From the NCBI GenBank assembly GCA_034509735.1, contig JACGWO010000004.1:13249395-13313394 (forward strand): a DNA stretch of 64,000 nt. Direction: 5' to 3'. The DNA comes from Sesamum alatum (taxonomy: Eukaryota; Streptophyta; Magnoliopsida; Lamiales; Pedaliaceae). The notes beneath the pieces are model-generated. The model saw nothing but the letters and a program-made list of their open reading frames with translations, was not told the DNA's origin and searched no databases. A program made the position numbers and the translations under genes. Every line of letters begins with the position of its first letter. Positions within the stretch are counted from its first letter, which is position 1. This document shows, piece after piece, positions 11,565 through 20,840 of the stretch.

Positions 11565-12075
11565 GAAACGCCACAGCCGGCCAGCCGGGAAGGCTGGCCG
11601 CGCGCAGCCGAGTGCTGCCGGCAGGGCAGACGCGCGCAGGCAAGGGTAGCCTGCGCGCGCCCGCCCAGTCGGCCGCGCAGGGGCAGCGCGCGCGCAAGGG
11701 GGCGCCTCCAGCCGCGCGCGCGGGCAGACGAGGGTGTCTGCGCGCGCGCGCGCGCGGAAGGCTGTCGGGCAGAGAGCCCGCGCGCGGACGGCACCAGGCA
11801 CGCTGCCAGGCGCGCGCGCACGCAGACGGAGGCGTCTGCGCGCGCGCGCTCGGCGGGCGTGCCCAGTGCGCGTCTGCGCGCGCGCACTGCGCACAGCGCA
11901 GGCTCGCGGCTGGCGACCAGCAGGCCGGCGCGCGCGAGGCAGAGGAGCCTGCGCGCGCGACGGCCTGCCGGAACACCAGGCCGCGCAGCGCGCTGCCGGC
12001 CAGGCGCGCGCGCACGCAGGCAAGGGGCCTGCGCGCGCGCGCCCGGCCGGCTGCTGCTAGCGGCGGCGGCCGGCG
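11565..12075 (+). repeat. GC-rich alternating CG leader block of A
   Basis: About 500 bp of extreme G+C and CpG content in an otherwise AT-rich element. It is made of degenerate units around GCCTGCGCGCGC and long (CG)n runs, for example near 11738-11757. It lies between PBS and gag. Several overlapping open frames on both strands come only from the lack of stop codons in such composition. Homologous blocks occur in E, D, C and G leaders and a fragment at 51460-51557. It could form Z-DNA or strong RNA structure; the function is unknown. Confidence 0.75.
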
Positions 12076-13614
12076 GCTGCTGCAGCTAGGGTTTCTTGAA
12101 ACCCTAGCATTATTTTATTCTTTTTATCTTACTTTTCAGTTTTAATTTTGAATTAATTCTGAAAATTCGTTTTTGGGTTCAATTTTGCCTAAATTCCTAA
12201 AGACATTATTTTAGGAGTAAAATAAATTGGATTTGGAATCCCGGGATTATTTTACTTAAAATAATGAGGAAAGGTTTTCCTAAAACGTGAAAAATATTAT
12301 TACCAATATTTGTGTTTTATTTTTCACACGTTGCGCACATGATCATTTATTTCTGTTTTAGGATTATTATGATTGGATATCATGAACTATTGGTATATTG
12401 TAATTATGTGATTGGATCATGTGATTATGTGTGTTGGATGGAAATGGATGATCACGAGCCCTAGACCGAATGTATGGTTTGATTTACTGTTGGGCCTGTG
12501 TGCCTCTTTAAACTGCTTTCTCCTTCTCTCTTTCTATTGCCTTGGAATAATAAGGCTTTCTACCTCCCTCCTTATGTACTCCCCCCGGGTGTTCGCTGGG
12601 GTTTCTAATTTTTTATATGTAATGAGAGTAGACTAGGAGTGAGGTTTCCATTTTTGTAATTGGTGGAGAAGAAGGAAGGACCACATGGAGAGCCCAGACC
12701 GGAGGTCCCTTGGCGTTTTCCATGAAGTGAAGAAAGAGAAAAAGAGACCAAGGCCCATCAGAATGATGATTGGGTTACTATTATTGTAATAGTATAGGAC
12801 CAACCCTAGATTGACCATAGATCCACTGCGGGCTCAGTGGATCGCATAGGATTCGGGCTTGTGATCATCCAACAGGGGCGTGCTAGGCTTTAATTTTGCA
12901 TGTGGTTATTATGATGGATGAATGGCTTTTGTTTATCATATAACTGCTATGGATGGATTTTATTTATGCATTATGGATGCATGTATGGATATATTATGAG
13001 ATCTCGGTCATTATTACTCTCACATTGGTTGGACCAATGTTAAAATATTAGACCCTAGATAAAGTGGACATGAACTCTAGGAGTTCGTCCATGCCTTCCA
13101 ATCCGTGGCATAGTGAGGAAGCTGTTTTAGGTCAATAGCGTGGTCTCACGAGTCGTGGCACGTTATTGTACTTAAAAGAAGCTGCACTATGTCATGAACG
13201 AAAAATGGGCTGCTGCTACCTGTCTCACGAGTCGTGGGGGTACTAGTGGGTCCATGGCTCGGTCGATTGGGTCGGGTCTAACGCCTAATTAGCATGATTC
13301 GCTTGGAGTCCTCGGGATCATGCAAAAGGGTGAGGCAATAATCTTGGGAATCTCGTGGAACGAGAATGGTATGGAATACCTCCCACAGGATCTTTTCCAT
13401 GCGAATCGTAAAAGCGGGGTATGGGAAAAATCGCTGTAGATCCCAAGCCCACTAGGAAAGGATTTCCCGAAAACTACGTTTGAGAGTACCGTGTTTTCGT
13501 ATAAATAGTGGGAGGATTAAATGACTAAAGACCAAGCATTTAATTATTTTTTATCAAACCACCGTCTTTACTTTCTGCTGATCGCGCGTTGTTTTTCAAC
13601 ATGTAGATTTTAAA
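12076..13614 (+). other. A leader between GC block and gag
   Basis: A 1.5-kb non-coding leader, conserved with E (44400-45908) and in parts with C, D, G and H. It includes an intron-like T-rich beginning, a GGCCCATCA..GGGTTACTATT segment (12747-12783), a GCGGGCTCAGTGG segment (12827-12839) and the palindrome pair at 13147-13236. The short ORFs are not conserved between copies. No gene is supported. Confidence 0.7.
13147..13236 (+). promoter_or_regulatory. Leader palindrome pair of A
   Basis: The 16-mer GTCTCACGAGTCGTGG occurs twice, and its core CACGA-G-TCGTG is self-complementary. Core boxes are at 13147-13157 and 13226-13236 (79 bp apart), about 470 and 390 bp before the gag ATG. Copies with the same spacing are found in every leader here. 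This is a candidate RNA dimerisation or Gag packaging hairpin (inference). Confidence 0.65.
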
Positions 13615-14370
13615 ATGTCTAAGAACCCACTTTCAACCATTCTTGAGACAAACAAATTTAATGGAACCAACTACAACAACTGGTTGCGCAATCTCAGGAT
13701 AGTCCTGGATTATGAGAACCAAGGCTACGTCATGGACGAGCCTCTCCCTAGGACCTTACCGGAAGGATCCACGCCAGAGGAACGTGAGACGTTCGAGACT
13801 TGGCATAAGGATAACCGGAAGGTTCGTAGCATCATACTTGCTTCGATGACGAATGAGATTCAGAAGCAATATGAAAGGCTAGACGATGTCCCTTCCATAA
13901 TGGCTCGCCTTAAGGATTGCTATGCAGTCCCGGACCGGCATACTCGGTATGTCGCGACCAAGGCGTTCTTTGGAACTAAAATGACAGAAGGATCCTCTGT
14001 ACAAGAACATGGGGTAAAAATGCTTACCCTAGTGGAAAAGCTCGAGGACCTAAAGGCAGGTCTCGATAACGAAACGTACATAGATGTGATCCTTCAGTCA
14101 CTCCCACCCTCCTTTGATCAATTTATTGTCAACTACAACATGAATGCACTTGAGAAGGGTATTCATGAGTTGATCAATATGTTGGTGCAATACGAGGCAA
14201 CGACTAAGAAGTCCACGCCTTCGGTATTGTTTGGAGGTGCTTCTACTTCCAAGACGAAAGGCAAGGGCGCCGGACGTTGGAAAGGGAAGAAAGGGAAGGG
14301 AAAGGCAGTCATAGCAGCTACGAACACTCAGAGTGTTCCCATTGCCAAAAGAGGGGAAAGGCAAAGGTAA
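13615..14370 (+). CDS. gag: A Gag (capsid protein), 251 aa before a frameshift
   Basis: Starts at ATG 13615 with MSKNPLSTILETNKFNG, the N-terminus shared by all autonomous-type copies in the window. Residues about 15-200 form the copia-type Gag domain (WLRNLRIVL, IDVILQSLPPSFDQFIVNYNM, HELINMLVQYEA), the structural protein of the virus-like particle. A basic Gly/Lys-rich tail follows. The frame ends at TAA 14368-14370 because of one extra A in an A-run near 14347, compared with three As in K, whose frame runs on. In C, gag and protease are one frame, so the split in A is a lesion or a sequencing error and not family design. The zinc knuckle is encoded in the next frame. Confidence 0.9.
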   Translation: MSKNPLSTILETNKFNGTNYNNWLRNLRIVLDYENQGYVMDEPLPRTLPEGSTPEERETFETWHKDNRKVRSIILASMTNEIQKQYERLDDVPSIMARLKDCYAVPDRHTRYVATKAFFGTKMTEGSSVQEHGVKMLTLVEKLEDLKAGLDNETYIDVILQSLPPSFDQFIVNYNMNALEKGIHELINMLVQYEATTKKSTPSVLFGGASTSKTKGKGAGRWKGKKGKGKAVIAATNTQSVPIAKRGERQR

Positions 14371-17300
14371 GGGAAAGGTTGTCTCCAAGCAACAGTCGAA
14401 GGCATATGACATATGTATCAACTGCCGTGAGAAAGGGCATTGGAAGAGAGAGTGCCCCAAACTCTTCTCAAACCAAGGTATATTTGTGATTGAGGTTAAC
14501 ATGGTCACTAATTCTGCCTCTTGGGTATTGGATACCGGCTGTGGAGCTCACATTTGCAATGATCTGCAGGTGTTGAAAAGAAGCAGAAAACTAAGTAGCG
14601 GGGACATGATCCTGAAGCTCGGAAATGGCAAGGCCATCTCGGCAGAAGCAGTAGGATCCGCCACTTTAGTTATTAGTGATACCATTAGCATAGAATTAGA
14701 GCAAGTTTATTTTGTACCCAGTATGATTAAAAACATCATTTCCATTCCATTGTTAGACAATAATGGTTATGAGTTTAAAATCAATAAAAATTGCTTTTAT
14801 TTGATGAGGTGTGGAATTGCTCATCTACTTGGTACATTACATAATGGGCTCTATATCTTGCAACAAACGAATTTCGTTCTTAACGCTCAACACAAACGGA
14901 AATTAGATAATAACGGGAACGCACGTCTGTGGCACGCTAGGCTAGGTCACATATCCCAAGATAGGATGAAAAGGTTGGTAGACTCAAAGAACCTAGAGGT
15001 TGGGGACTTGAGTGATCTACCAACTTGTGAATCTTGTCTAAGAGGGAAAATGACCAAGAAGCCCTTTGTAGGACAAAGCAGGCTTGCCACAGGTCTGTTG
15101 GACTTGGTCCATACAGACGTGTGTGGACCACTAAGGACGCAGGCCCGAGGTGGGTTCTCCTACTTCATAACCTTCACCGATGATCATTCACGGTATGGTT
15201 ATGTTTACCTGATGAGGTACAAGTCTGAAGCTCTTGAGAGGTTTAAAGAATTCAGACTTGAAGTGGAGAATCAAACCAACTGCAAAATTAAAGTCCTACG
15301 GTCAGACCGAGGCGGTGAATACCTTAGTGCCGAATTCCTAGATTATCTAAAGGAACATGGTATAATATCAGAATGGACACCTCCCGGAACACCACAGTTA
15401 AATGGCGTCTCTGAAAGGAGGAACCGAACCCTGTTGGACATGGTTCGTTCCATGATGAGTTTTACCAAATTGCCCCTATCGTTTTGGGGTTATGCATTAG
15501 AAACGGCAGCCAAGTTGTTGAATTTGGCGCCTACCAGTGCATTGACCCAAACGCCATATGAGATATGGCACGGCAAGCCTGCATCCTACAACTACTTGAA
15601 AGTGTGGAGTAGCCCCGCATACGTCAAGAGGTTAGTGGGAGATAAGCTAGAATCCAGGTCTAGCCTATGCAGGTTCGTTGGATACCCTAAAGAAACTGCG
15701 GGTTATTACTTTTATGACCCTTTGGAACAAAAGGTATTTGTTTCAAGGAATGCAGTATTCTTGGAGCAAGGCTTCCCGGAGGATATCCAACCTGATGAGC
15801 TGATCCTTGAGGAATCAAGTGATGGAACTCAGCCATCAGAAACAGTCGCGGAAACCTCACCTAGAGGATTCAGGATAGACACTAGGAGGACTGACCTACC
15901 TAGAGAAGTCCAACATGCTAGGCATGAAGGACAACCTCAAGGCAGGCCAGCCCCGGCCCCTGAACCGCCGGCTCCGATACAGTCAGCGCCCACAGTTACC
16001 ACTAACGTTCCCGTTCTCCGAAGGTCCACTAGAGAATCCAGACCTCCAGTGAGATATGGATTTCTAGGTGCGACCGATCTTCTGGATAACGATCCTAAGA
16101 CATACGGGGAAGCGATGTCAGACATCGACTCTGGGAGATGGCTTGAGGCCATGAAAACCGAAATGGACTCCATGAGCGAGAACCAAGTTTGGAGACTTGT
16201 AGATCCACCGAAAGGTGTTAAGCCAGTGGGCTGTAAATGGGTCTACAAGCGCAAACTCGGCGTTGATGGAGAGGTCACTACCTTCAAGGCTAGGCTTGTA
16301 GCTAAGGGATACACTCAACGACCCGGGGTCGATTTTGAAGATACCTACTCGCCAGTAGCCATGGCTAAATCCATTCGGATCCTGCTTGCCATAGCAGCAT
16401 GGTATGACTATGAAATATGGCAGATGGACGTGAAAACGGCCTTCCTCAACGGCTTCGTTGAAGAAGAGATCTATATGGATCAGCCGGAGGGTTTCACGGT
16501 CGCTGGAGAAGAACAGAAAGTCTGTCGTCTCCAGAAGTCCATCTATGGCCTCAAACAAGCTTCCCGGAGTTGGAACATTCGATTTGATGAGGTAATACGG
16601 GGTTATGACTTCATCAAAAACGAATCCGACCCTTGTGTATACAAGAAGGTCAGTGGGAGCTCCATAGTGTTCCTAGTGCTTTACGTGGATGACATTCTGC
16701 TCATTGGAAATGACGTCAGAATGTTAGGAAACACGAAAGCATGGCTGTCAACCAAGTTTTCCATGAAGGACTTGGGTGAAGCATCCTACATCCTAGGCAT
16801 CCAGATTGTCAGGGACAGATCTAAAAGGATGTTAGGGCTCACCCAAAACTCGTATATGGAGAAAGTCCTAAAGAGATATCGAATGGACAACTCCAAACGA
16901 GGATTCCTTCCAATGAGGCATGGGATCAAGTTATCCAAGAAGCAGTCCCCGCAGACTGATGAGGAACTTGAAAAGATGAAAGTCATCCCCTATGCTTCTG
17001 CCGTAGGTAGCATCCAATATGCGGTCCATTGCACCAGGCCTGACATTGCATACGCTTTGAGCGTGACAAGCAGATATCAGTCCTGTGCAGGAGAGGCACA
17101 TTGGAATGCTGTTAAGGGCATCCTTAAGTACCTTAGGAGGACTAAGGAAATGTTCTTGGTCTATGGCAATGGAGAACTTATTCTTGAAGGCTTTAGCGAC
17201 GCTAGCTTCCAGTCTGATGACGATGATGCCAAGTCTCAATCGGGATATGTATTCAAACTCAACGGAGGAGTAGTGGCTTGGAAAAGTTCCAAACAAGCAA

Positions 17301-17668
17301 CCACTGCTGACTCCACCACTGAGGCTGAATACATAGCAGCTTCAGAAGCTGCTAAGGAAGCGGTTTGGATGAGAAACTACATCCAAGAGTTGGGTGTGGT
17401 GCCTAGCATCGCCGAGCCCGTTGTCGTCTTCTGTGATAACAACGGTGCAATAGCGCAAGCGAAGGAACCGAGATCTCACCACCGTTCCAAACACATTCTT
17501 AGACGCTACCATCTTCTTAGAGAAATGGTAGGAAGAGGTGACGTTCGGATGGACCGAGTCAACTACGCAGACAACACAGCAGACCCGCTGACAAAGCCTA
17601 TGTCGCAAAGTGCTCATACGCAACATCTTGAGAAGATGGGGATTAGGCATATGGGTGATTGGCTTTAA
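14333..17668 (+). CDS. pol: A Pol: zinc knuckle, protease, integrase, RT, RNase H (1111 aa open frame)
   Basis: One uninterrupted frame overlaps the end of gag by 38 bp. The first codon is GTG, so it is not an independent start and the true protein would be a Gag-Pol fusion. Landmarks by residue: CCHC knuckle C28/C31/H36/C41; protease D67 in WVLDTGCGAH; pre-integrase zinc region from W200-H201 to the CESC pair; integrase D262, D325 and E361 (D-35-E spacing); RT D699 (QMDVKTAFLNG) and YVDD 784-787; RNase H D956 (SDASF), E997 (STTEAEY) and D1035 (CDNNGA); terminal ADNTADPLTKP segment. All catalytic residues expected for copia are present. The stop TAA (17666-17668) lies 16 bp before the 3' LTR. 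Confidence 0.93.
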   Translation: MFPLPKEGKGKGKGKVVSKQQSKAYDICINCREKGHWKRECPKLFSNQGIFVIEVNMVTNSASWVLDTGCGAHICNDLQVLKRSRKLSSGDMILKLGNGKAISAEAVGSATLVISDTISIELEQVYFVPSMIKNIISIPLLDNNGYEFKINKNCFYLMRCGIAHLLGTLHNGLYILQQTNFVLNAQHKRKLDNNGNARLWHARLGHISQDRMKRLVDSKNLEVGDLSDLPTCESCLRGKMTKKPFVGQSRLATGLLDLVHTDVCGPLRTQARGGFSYFITFTDDHSRYGYVYLMRYKSEALERFKEFRLEVENQTNCKIKVLRSDRGGEYLSAEFLDYLKEHGIISEWTPPGTPQLNGVSERRNRTLLDMVRSMMSFTKLPLSFWGYALETAAKLLNLAPTSALTQTPYEIWHGKPASYNYLKVWSSPAYVKRLVGDKLESRSSLCRFVGYPKETAGYYFYDPLEQKVFVSRNAVFLEQGFPEDIQPDELILEESSDGTQPSETVAETSPRGFRIDTRRTDLPREVQHARHEGQPQGRPAPAPEPPAPIQSAPTVTTNVPVLRRSTRESRPPVRYGFLGATDLLDNDPKTYGEAMSDIDSGRWLEAMKTEMDSMSENQVWRLVDPPKGVKPVGCKWVYKRKLGVDGEVTTFKARLVAKGYTQRPGVDFEDTYSPVAMAKSIRILLAIAAWYDYEIWQMDVKTAFLNGFVEEEIYMDQPEGFTVAGEEQKVCRLQKSIYGLKQASRSWNIRFDEVIRGYDFIKNESDPCVYKKVSGSSIVFLVLYVDDILLIGNDVRMLGNTKAWLSTKFSMKDLGEASYILGIQIVRDRSKRMLGLTQNSYMEKVLKRYRMDNSKRGFLPMRHGIKLSKKQSPQTDEELEKMKVIPYASAVGSIQYAVHCTRPDIAYALSVTSRYQSCAGEAHWNAVKGILKYLRRTKEMFLVYGNGELILEGFSDASFQSDDDDAKSQSGYVFKLNGGVVAWKSSKQATTADSTTEAEYIAASEAAKEAVWMRNYIQELGVVPSIAEPVVVFCDNNGAIAQAKEPRSHHRSKHILRRYHLLREMVGRGDVRMDRVNYADNTADPLTKPMSQSAHTQHLEKMGIRHMGDWL

Positions 17669-17684
17669 AGGTCAAGTGGGAGAT
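17669..17684 (+). promoter_or_regulatory. Polypurine tract of A
   Basis: AGGTCAAGTGGGAGAT lies directly before the 3' LTR; AAGTGGGAGA is the purine core that primes plus-strand DNA. The same tract precedes E's 3' LTR (49915-49930). In reverse it borders the LTRs of B (20579-20594), C (23071-23084) and D (34238-34252). In G it is mutated (4372-4384). Confidence 0.85.
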
Positions 17685-19673
17685 TGTTAGAATAGGTGAC
17701 CATGTAAGCCAATTTTGGCGGGTATATGTAACCTATGTCTAGACAATTATAAGTGTTTTGATAAATCATTAATGAATAAAGAAGTGAATTTTCATTTGGC
17801 ATTACTTTGTTTGTGTTCACTTGCACCTATTTTTCCATATCTGTTCACTACGCAAACAGAGCCCACGGACTGAGATTCGATTTCGGGGACTGGGACTACG
17901 CTTGGAGGTAGGTCCATGAAATCAGTCTTCCCGAATCAGTCCGGAAATCTCCAAGTCAAGGAATCCCGAAAATGGGTACCGGGATTCCATTTGAGACTTG
18001 CACTAAGCATCTGCTGTCGTGTTTCATCGACGGGTGACGAGGATCGTCTAAGCAGTGTTAGTGGGTTAGCCTGCTAGGACGCAGCTGACTGAGGTGACTC
18101 GCGGGAACCGTCTTACGGAGGACCTTGAGTATGGTCTGCAAGGTATGACGAGTATTCCCGGTTCCAACGGTACAGGTCAAGTCCTTTGACTTGAGGAATT
18201 ACTGAGTTTACCTGTACATCAGAACTGTATCTTAGATATGGTGAGAGATTGCCAGAATTCTCTTTGGTAGTCATAAGCCATGTCTAGTGCAGTTCTGGTG
18301 TGCAAAGTGACAGTAGTTTCCAAGAAAGGATCTGTCTCCTGTCAATAGGTTTTGGCAGTTGAGTCTCATGTATACTCTAGGTCTTGTCCCTAAAACTGTG
18401 GCCACAGTGACTGAACAGAAGGGAAGGTTTCCCTTGCGGCGTTTAGTGAGGACAGACCGACACTTAGGTCCAAGATGGGTGCCTGCGTTATCCGTGCCCT
18501 AGACACTAAGTGATGAGACCGAAGACAGAAGGACAAGTGTACTGTTAGAGCCTAAATGTTCATCCCCGAATATTTCACCTAGTCTCTAGTGCCATGGACC
18601 GTTGCTAGATGGCCACCCATGGTAACGGACGGATTCTAGGAATCCGACCAAGTCTAGCTGAATGGTGAACCTAAAGAGTCACACACTATCCACACACAAT
18701 TAAATATTTAATTTGGAATTAAATATTGGAGTGAAGGAATGATTAAATTAGATTTAATCGGGACCTTTATTTTTCTTGGAGAAATAATTCTTTCTATTTG
18801 ATAGAAGGAATTAAATTGATAAATTGGATTTATCAAAGGGATTTATTTAATGGGTTAAATAATATTTATATTTATTTTAGCCTCTTGGAAATATTTAAAT
18901 AGGTTTTAAATATTTCCATTAAATTAAATTAAATCAACGGTTGAGATTAATGGGAGAGATGGATGGCTAGGATCGTTTTGACTAGGTCAAAACACTAGTT
19001 TGACTAGGACTTTGACTAGGTCAAAATCCTAATCAAATTAGAGTTCTTAAAAGAGGAGTTTTAAAGAGGATTAAACTCCTCTTCTATATAAACCCCTAGC
19101 ATCCTACAAGTTGCATGATGATGAAACTCCAACACACACACACAACACACACACACGGTTTCTCTCTCTCTCCCATCTCTCTCGTCCGCCCCTCTCTCTC
19201 TCAAGAAAATAGTTTTCTTGATTCTTTTGTTCTTGGAACATTAGAATCTTGATGAATCAATACCATTAATTGATAATGTGTTATTGATTCATCCACTCCA
19301 AAATTATACACTTGTTCGTTGCTAGCACGACGTGCAAGATACGTGGGTGGATCGTGTGTCACGAATTAGAGGGTCTCAAAGACGGGATCTTGGTGCAAAA
19401 CGGGGAACAACGCGTGTAGCCGTTGAAGACGAAAACGACAACGGGTAGGTCTCGTTTTAAATTTTCGTCCCTCTTTAATTTTCAACCCTATGGCCTCCAT
19501 GATTTATTTTATGTTATTCGTTCATGAGATACACCGAACGCCCGGGAAATTTCAAAGGCACACCCTTTGAAACGTGTTTTAATTTAAAAGCATGTTTAAA
19601 TTCCGCATTTATTTTTAATTATACCGCGCTTCCGCATTCGCGCTTTTCCCGGGACGATCCACATAATCTTTCA
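17685..19673 (+). repeat. A 3' LTR (1989 bp)
   Basis: Near-identical to 9371-11358. Differences seen by eye are T to C near 18568 (CATCCCTGAA against CATCCCCGAA), one extra T near 19065, and T to C near 19363. It ends ATAATCTTTCA, followed by the TSD CTAGA 19674-19678 and the remainder of B's LTR. Confidence 0.93.
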
Positions 19674-20578
19674 CTAGAGACTAGGTGAAATAATCGGGGC
19701 TGAACATTTAGGCCCTAACAGTACACTTGTCCTTCTGTCTTCGGTCTCATCACTTAGAGTCTAGGGTACGGAAAATGCAGGTACCCATTTTGGACCTAAG
19801 TGTCGGTCTGTCCTTACTAAACGCCGCAAGGAAAACCTTCCCTTCTGTTTAGTTATTGTGGCCACAGATTTTAGGGACAAGACACAGAGCATACATGAGA
19901 CTCAACTGTCAATACCTTTTGACAGGAGACAGATCCTTTCTTGGAAACTACCGTCACTCTGTACACCCGAGCTGCACTAGACATGGCTTATGACTACTCA
20001 AGAGTATTTTGGCAATCTCTCACCATATCTAAGATACAGACCTGATGCACAGGTAAACTCAGCAGTTCCTCAAGTCAAAGGACTTGACCTGTACCGTTGG
20101 AACCGGGAATACGTCACACCTTGCAGACCATACTCAAGGTCCTCCGTAAGACGGTTCCCGCGAGTCACCTCAGTCAGCTGCTTCCTAGCATGCTGACCCA
20201 CTAACACTACTTAGACGACCTTCGTCACCTGTCGATGAAATACGACAGCAGATGCTTAGTGCAAGTCTCAAAGGGAATCCCAGTACCCATTTTAGGGATT
20301 CCTTGACTTGGAGATTTCCGGACTGATTCGGTATGACTGATTTCATGGACCTACCTCCAAGCGTAGTCCCAATCCCCGAAATTGATTCTCAGTCCGTGGG
20401 CTTTGTTTGCATAGTGAACAGATACGTGAAAAGCAGATATAAGTGAACGTAAACAAAGTAATGCCATATGAACTTTTCACTTCTTTATTCATATATGTTT
20501 TATCAAACACCTTAAATTGTCTAGACATAGGTTACATATTCCTGCCAAAATTGGCTTACATGGTCACCTATTCTAACA
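19674..20578 (-). repeat. B 3' LTR, second half
   Basis: Resumes B's A-type LTR after A (the first five bases are the TSD copy). It ends at 20578 with TATTCTAACA, the reverse complement of the LTR start, then the reverse polypurine tract. Small ORFs here are LTR sequence and have near copies at 52295-53083 and 57195-58016. Confidence 0.88.
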
Positions 20579-20840
20579 ATCTCCCACTTGACCTTTAAAG
20601 CTAATTGCCCATATGTCTAATCCCCATCTTCTGAAGATATTGCGTATGAGCGCTCTGCGACATGGGCTTTGTTAGCGGGCCTGCTGTGTTGTCTGCTGAG
20701 TTGACTTGGTCCATCCGGACGTCACCTCTCCCTACCATTTCTCTAAGAAGATGGTAGCGTCTAAGAATGTGTTTGGAACGGTGATGAGATCTCGGTTCCT
20801 TTGCTTGTGCTATTGCACCGTTGTTTTCACAGAAGATGAC
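20579..20840 (-). pseudogene. B pol, C-terminal fragment
   Basis: On the minus strand it encodes the last 80 or so residues of copia pol, from VIFCENNGAIAQAKEP through SHHRSKHILRRYHLLREM to MGIRHMGN, then the polypurine tract. RNase H CDNN is changed to CENN. It is separated from the rest of B pol by C, which duplicated ATGAC (20836-20840). The 111-aa frame here is a chimera whose first 30 residues come from C's LTR. Confidence 0.85.

Larger units (their letters stand above)
9371..19673 (+). mobile_element. Element A: young, nearly intact Ty1/copia (Angela/BARE-like) retrotransposon, 10.3 kb
   Basis: Complete structure: TSD CTAGA (9366-9370 and 19674-19678), 5' LTR 9371-11358, PBS 11360-11377, leader, gag 13615-14370, pol to 17668, polypurine tract 17669-17684, 3' LTR 17685-19673. 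LTR ends are TG..CA. Comparing the two LTRs line by line I found two substitutions and one T-run indel in about 1.99 kb, so insertion was very recent. It sits antisense inside B's 3' LTR. The only obvious coding defect is a one-base frameshift between gag and pol near 14347. It is the best candidate here for an autonomous or recently autonomous element. Lineage is assigned from domain style and the long LTR and leader, without a database search. Confidence 0.93.

Noticed and set aside
11397..12145. Overlapping Ala/Arg-rich ORFs up to 208 aa on both strands
   Set aside because: They lie in the CpG-dense leader block, where stops are rare in all frames. The same appears at 28008-28304, 39164-39641, 43759-44423 and 54426-54807 without conserved protein.
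14333..14370. Programmed gag-pol frameshift in A
   Set aside because: C has a single gag-protease frame, K keeps the frame at this joint, and E has a different lesion there, so a random indel or read error is simpler. Kept only as a check under findings.
14098..14508. 136-aa minus-strand ORF opposite gag, with counterparts at 46318-46698 and 25816-26247
   Set aside because: Mirror frames of the Gly/Lys-rich gag tail; no start context or independent conservation.
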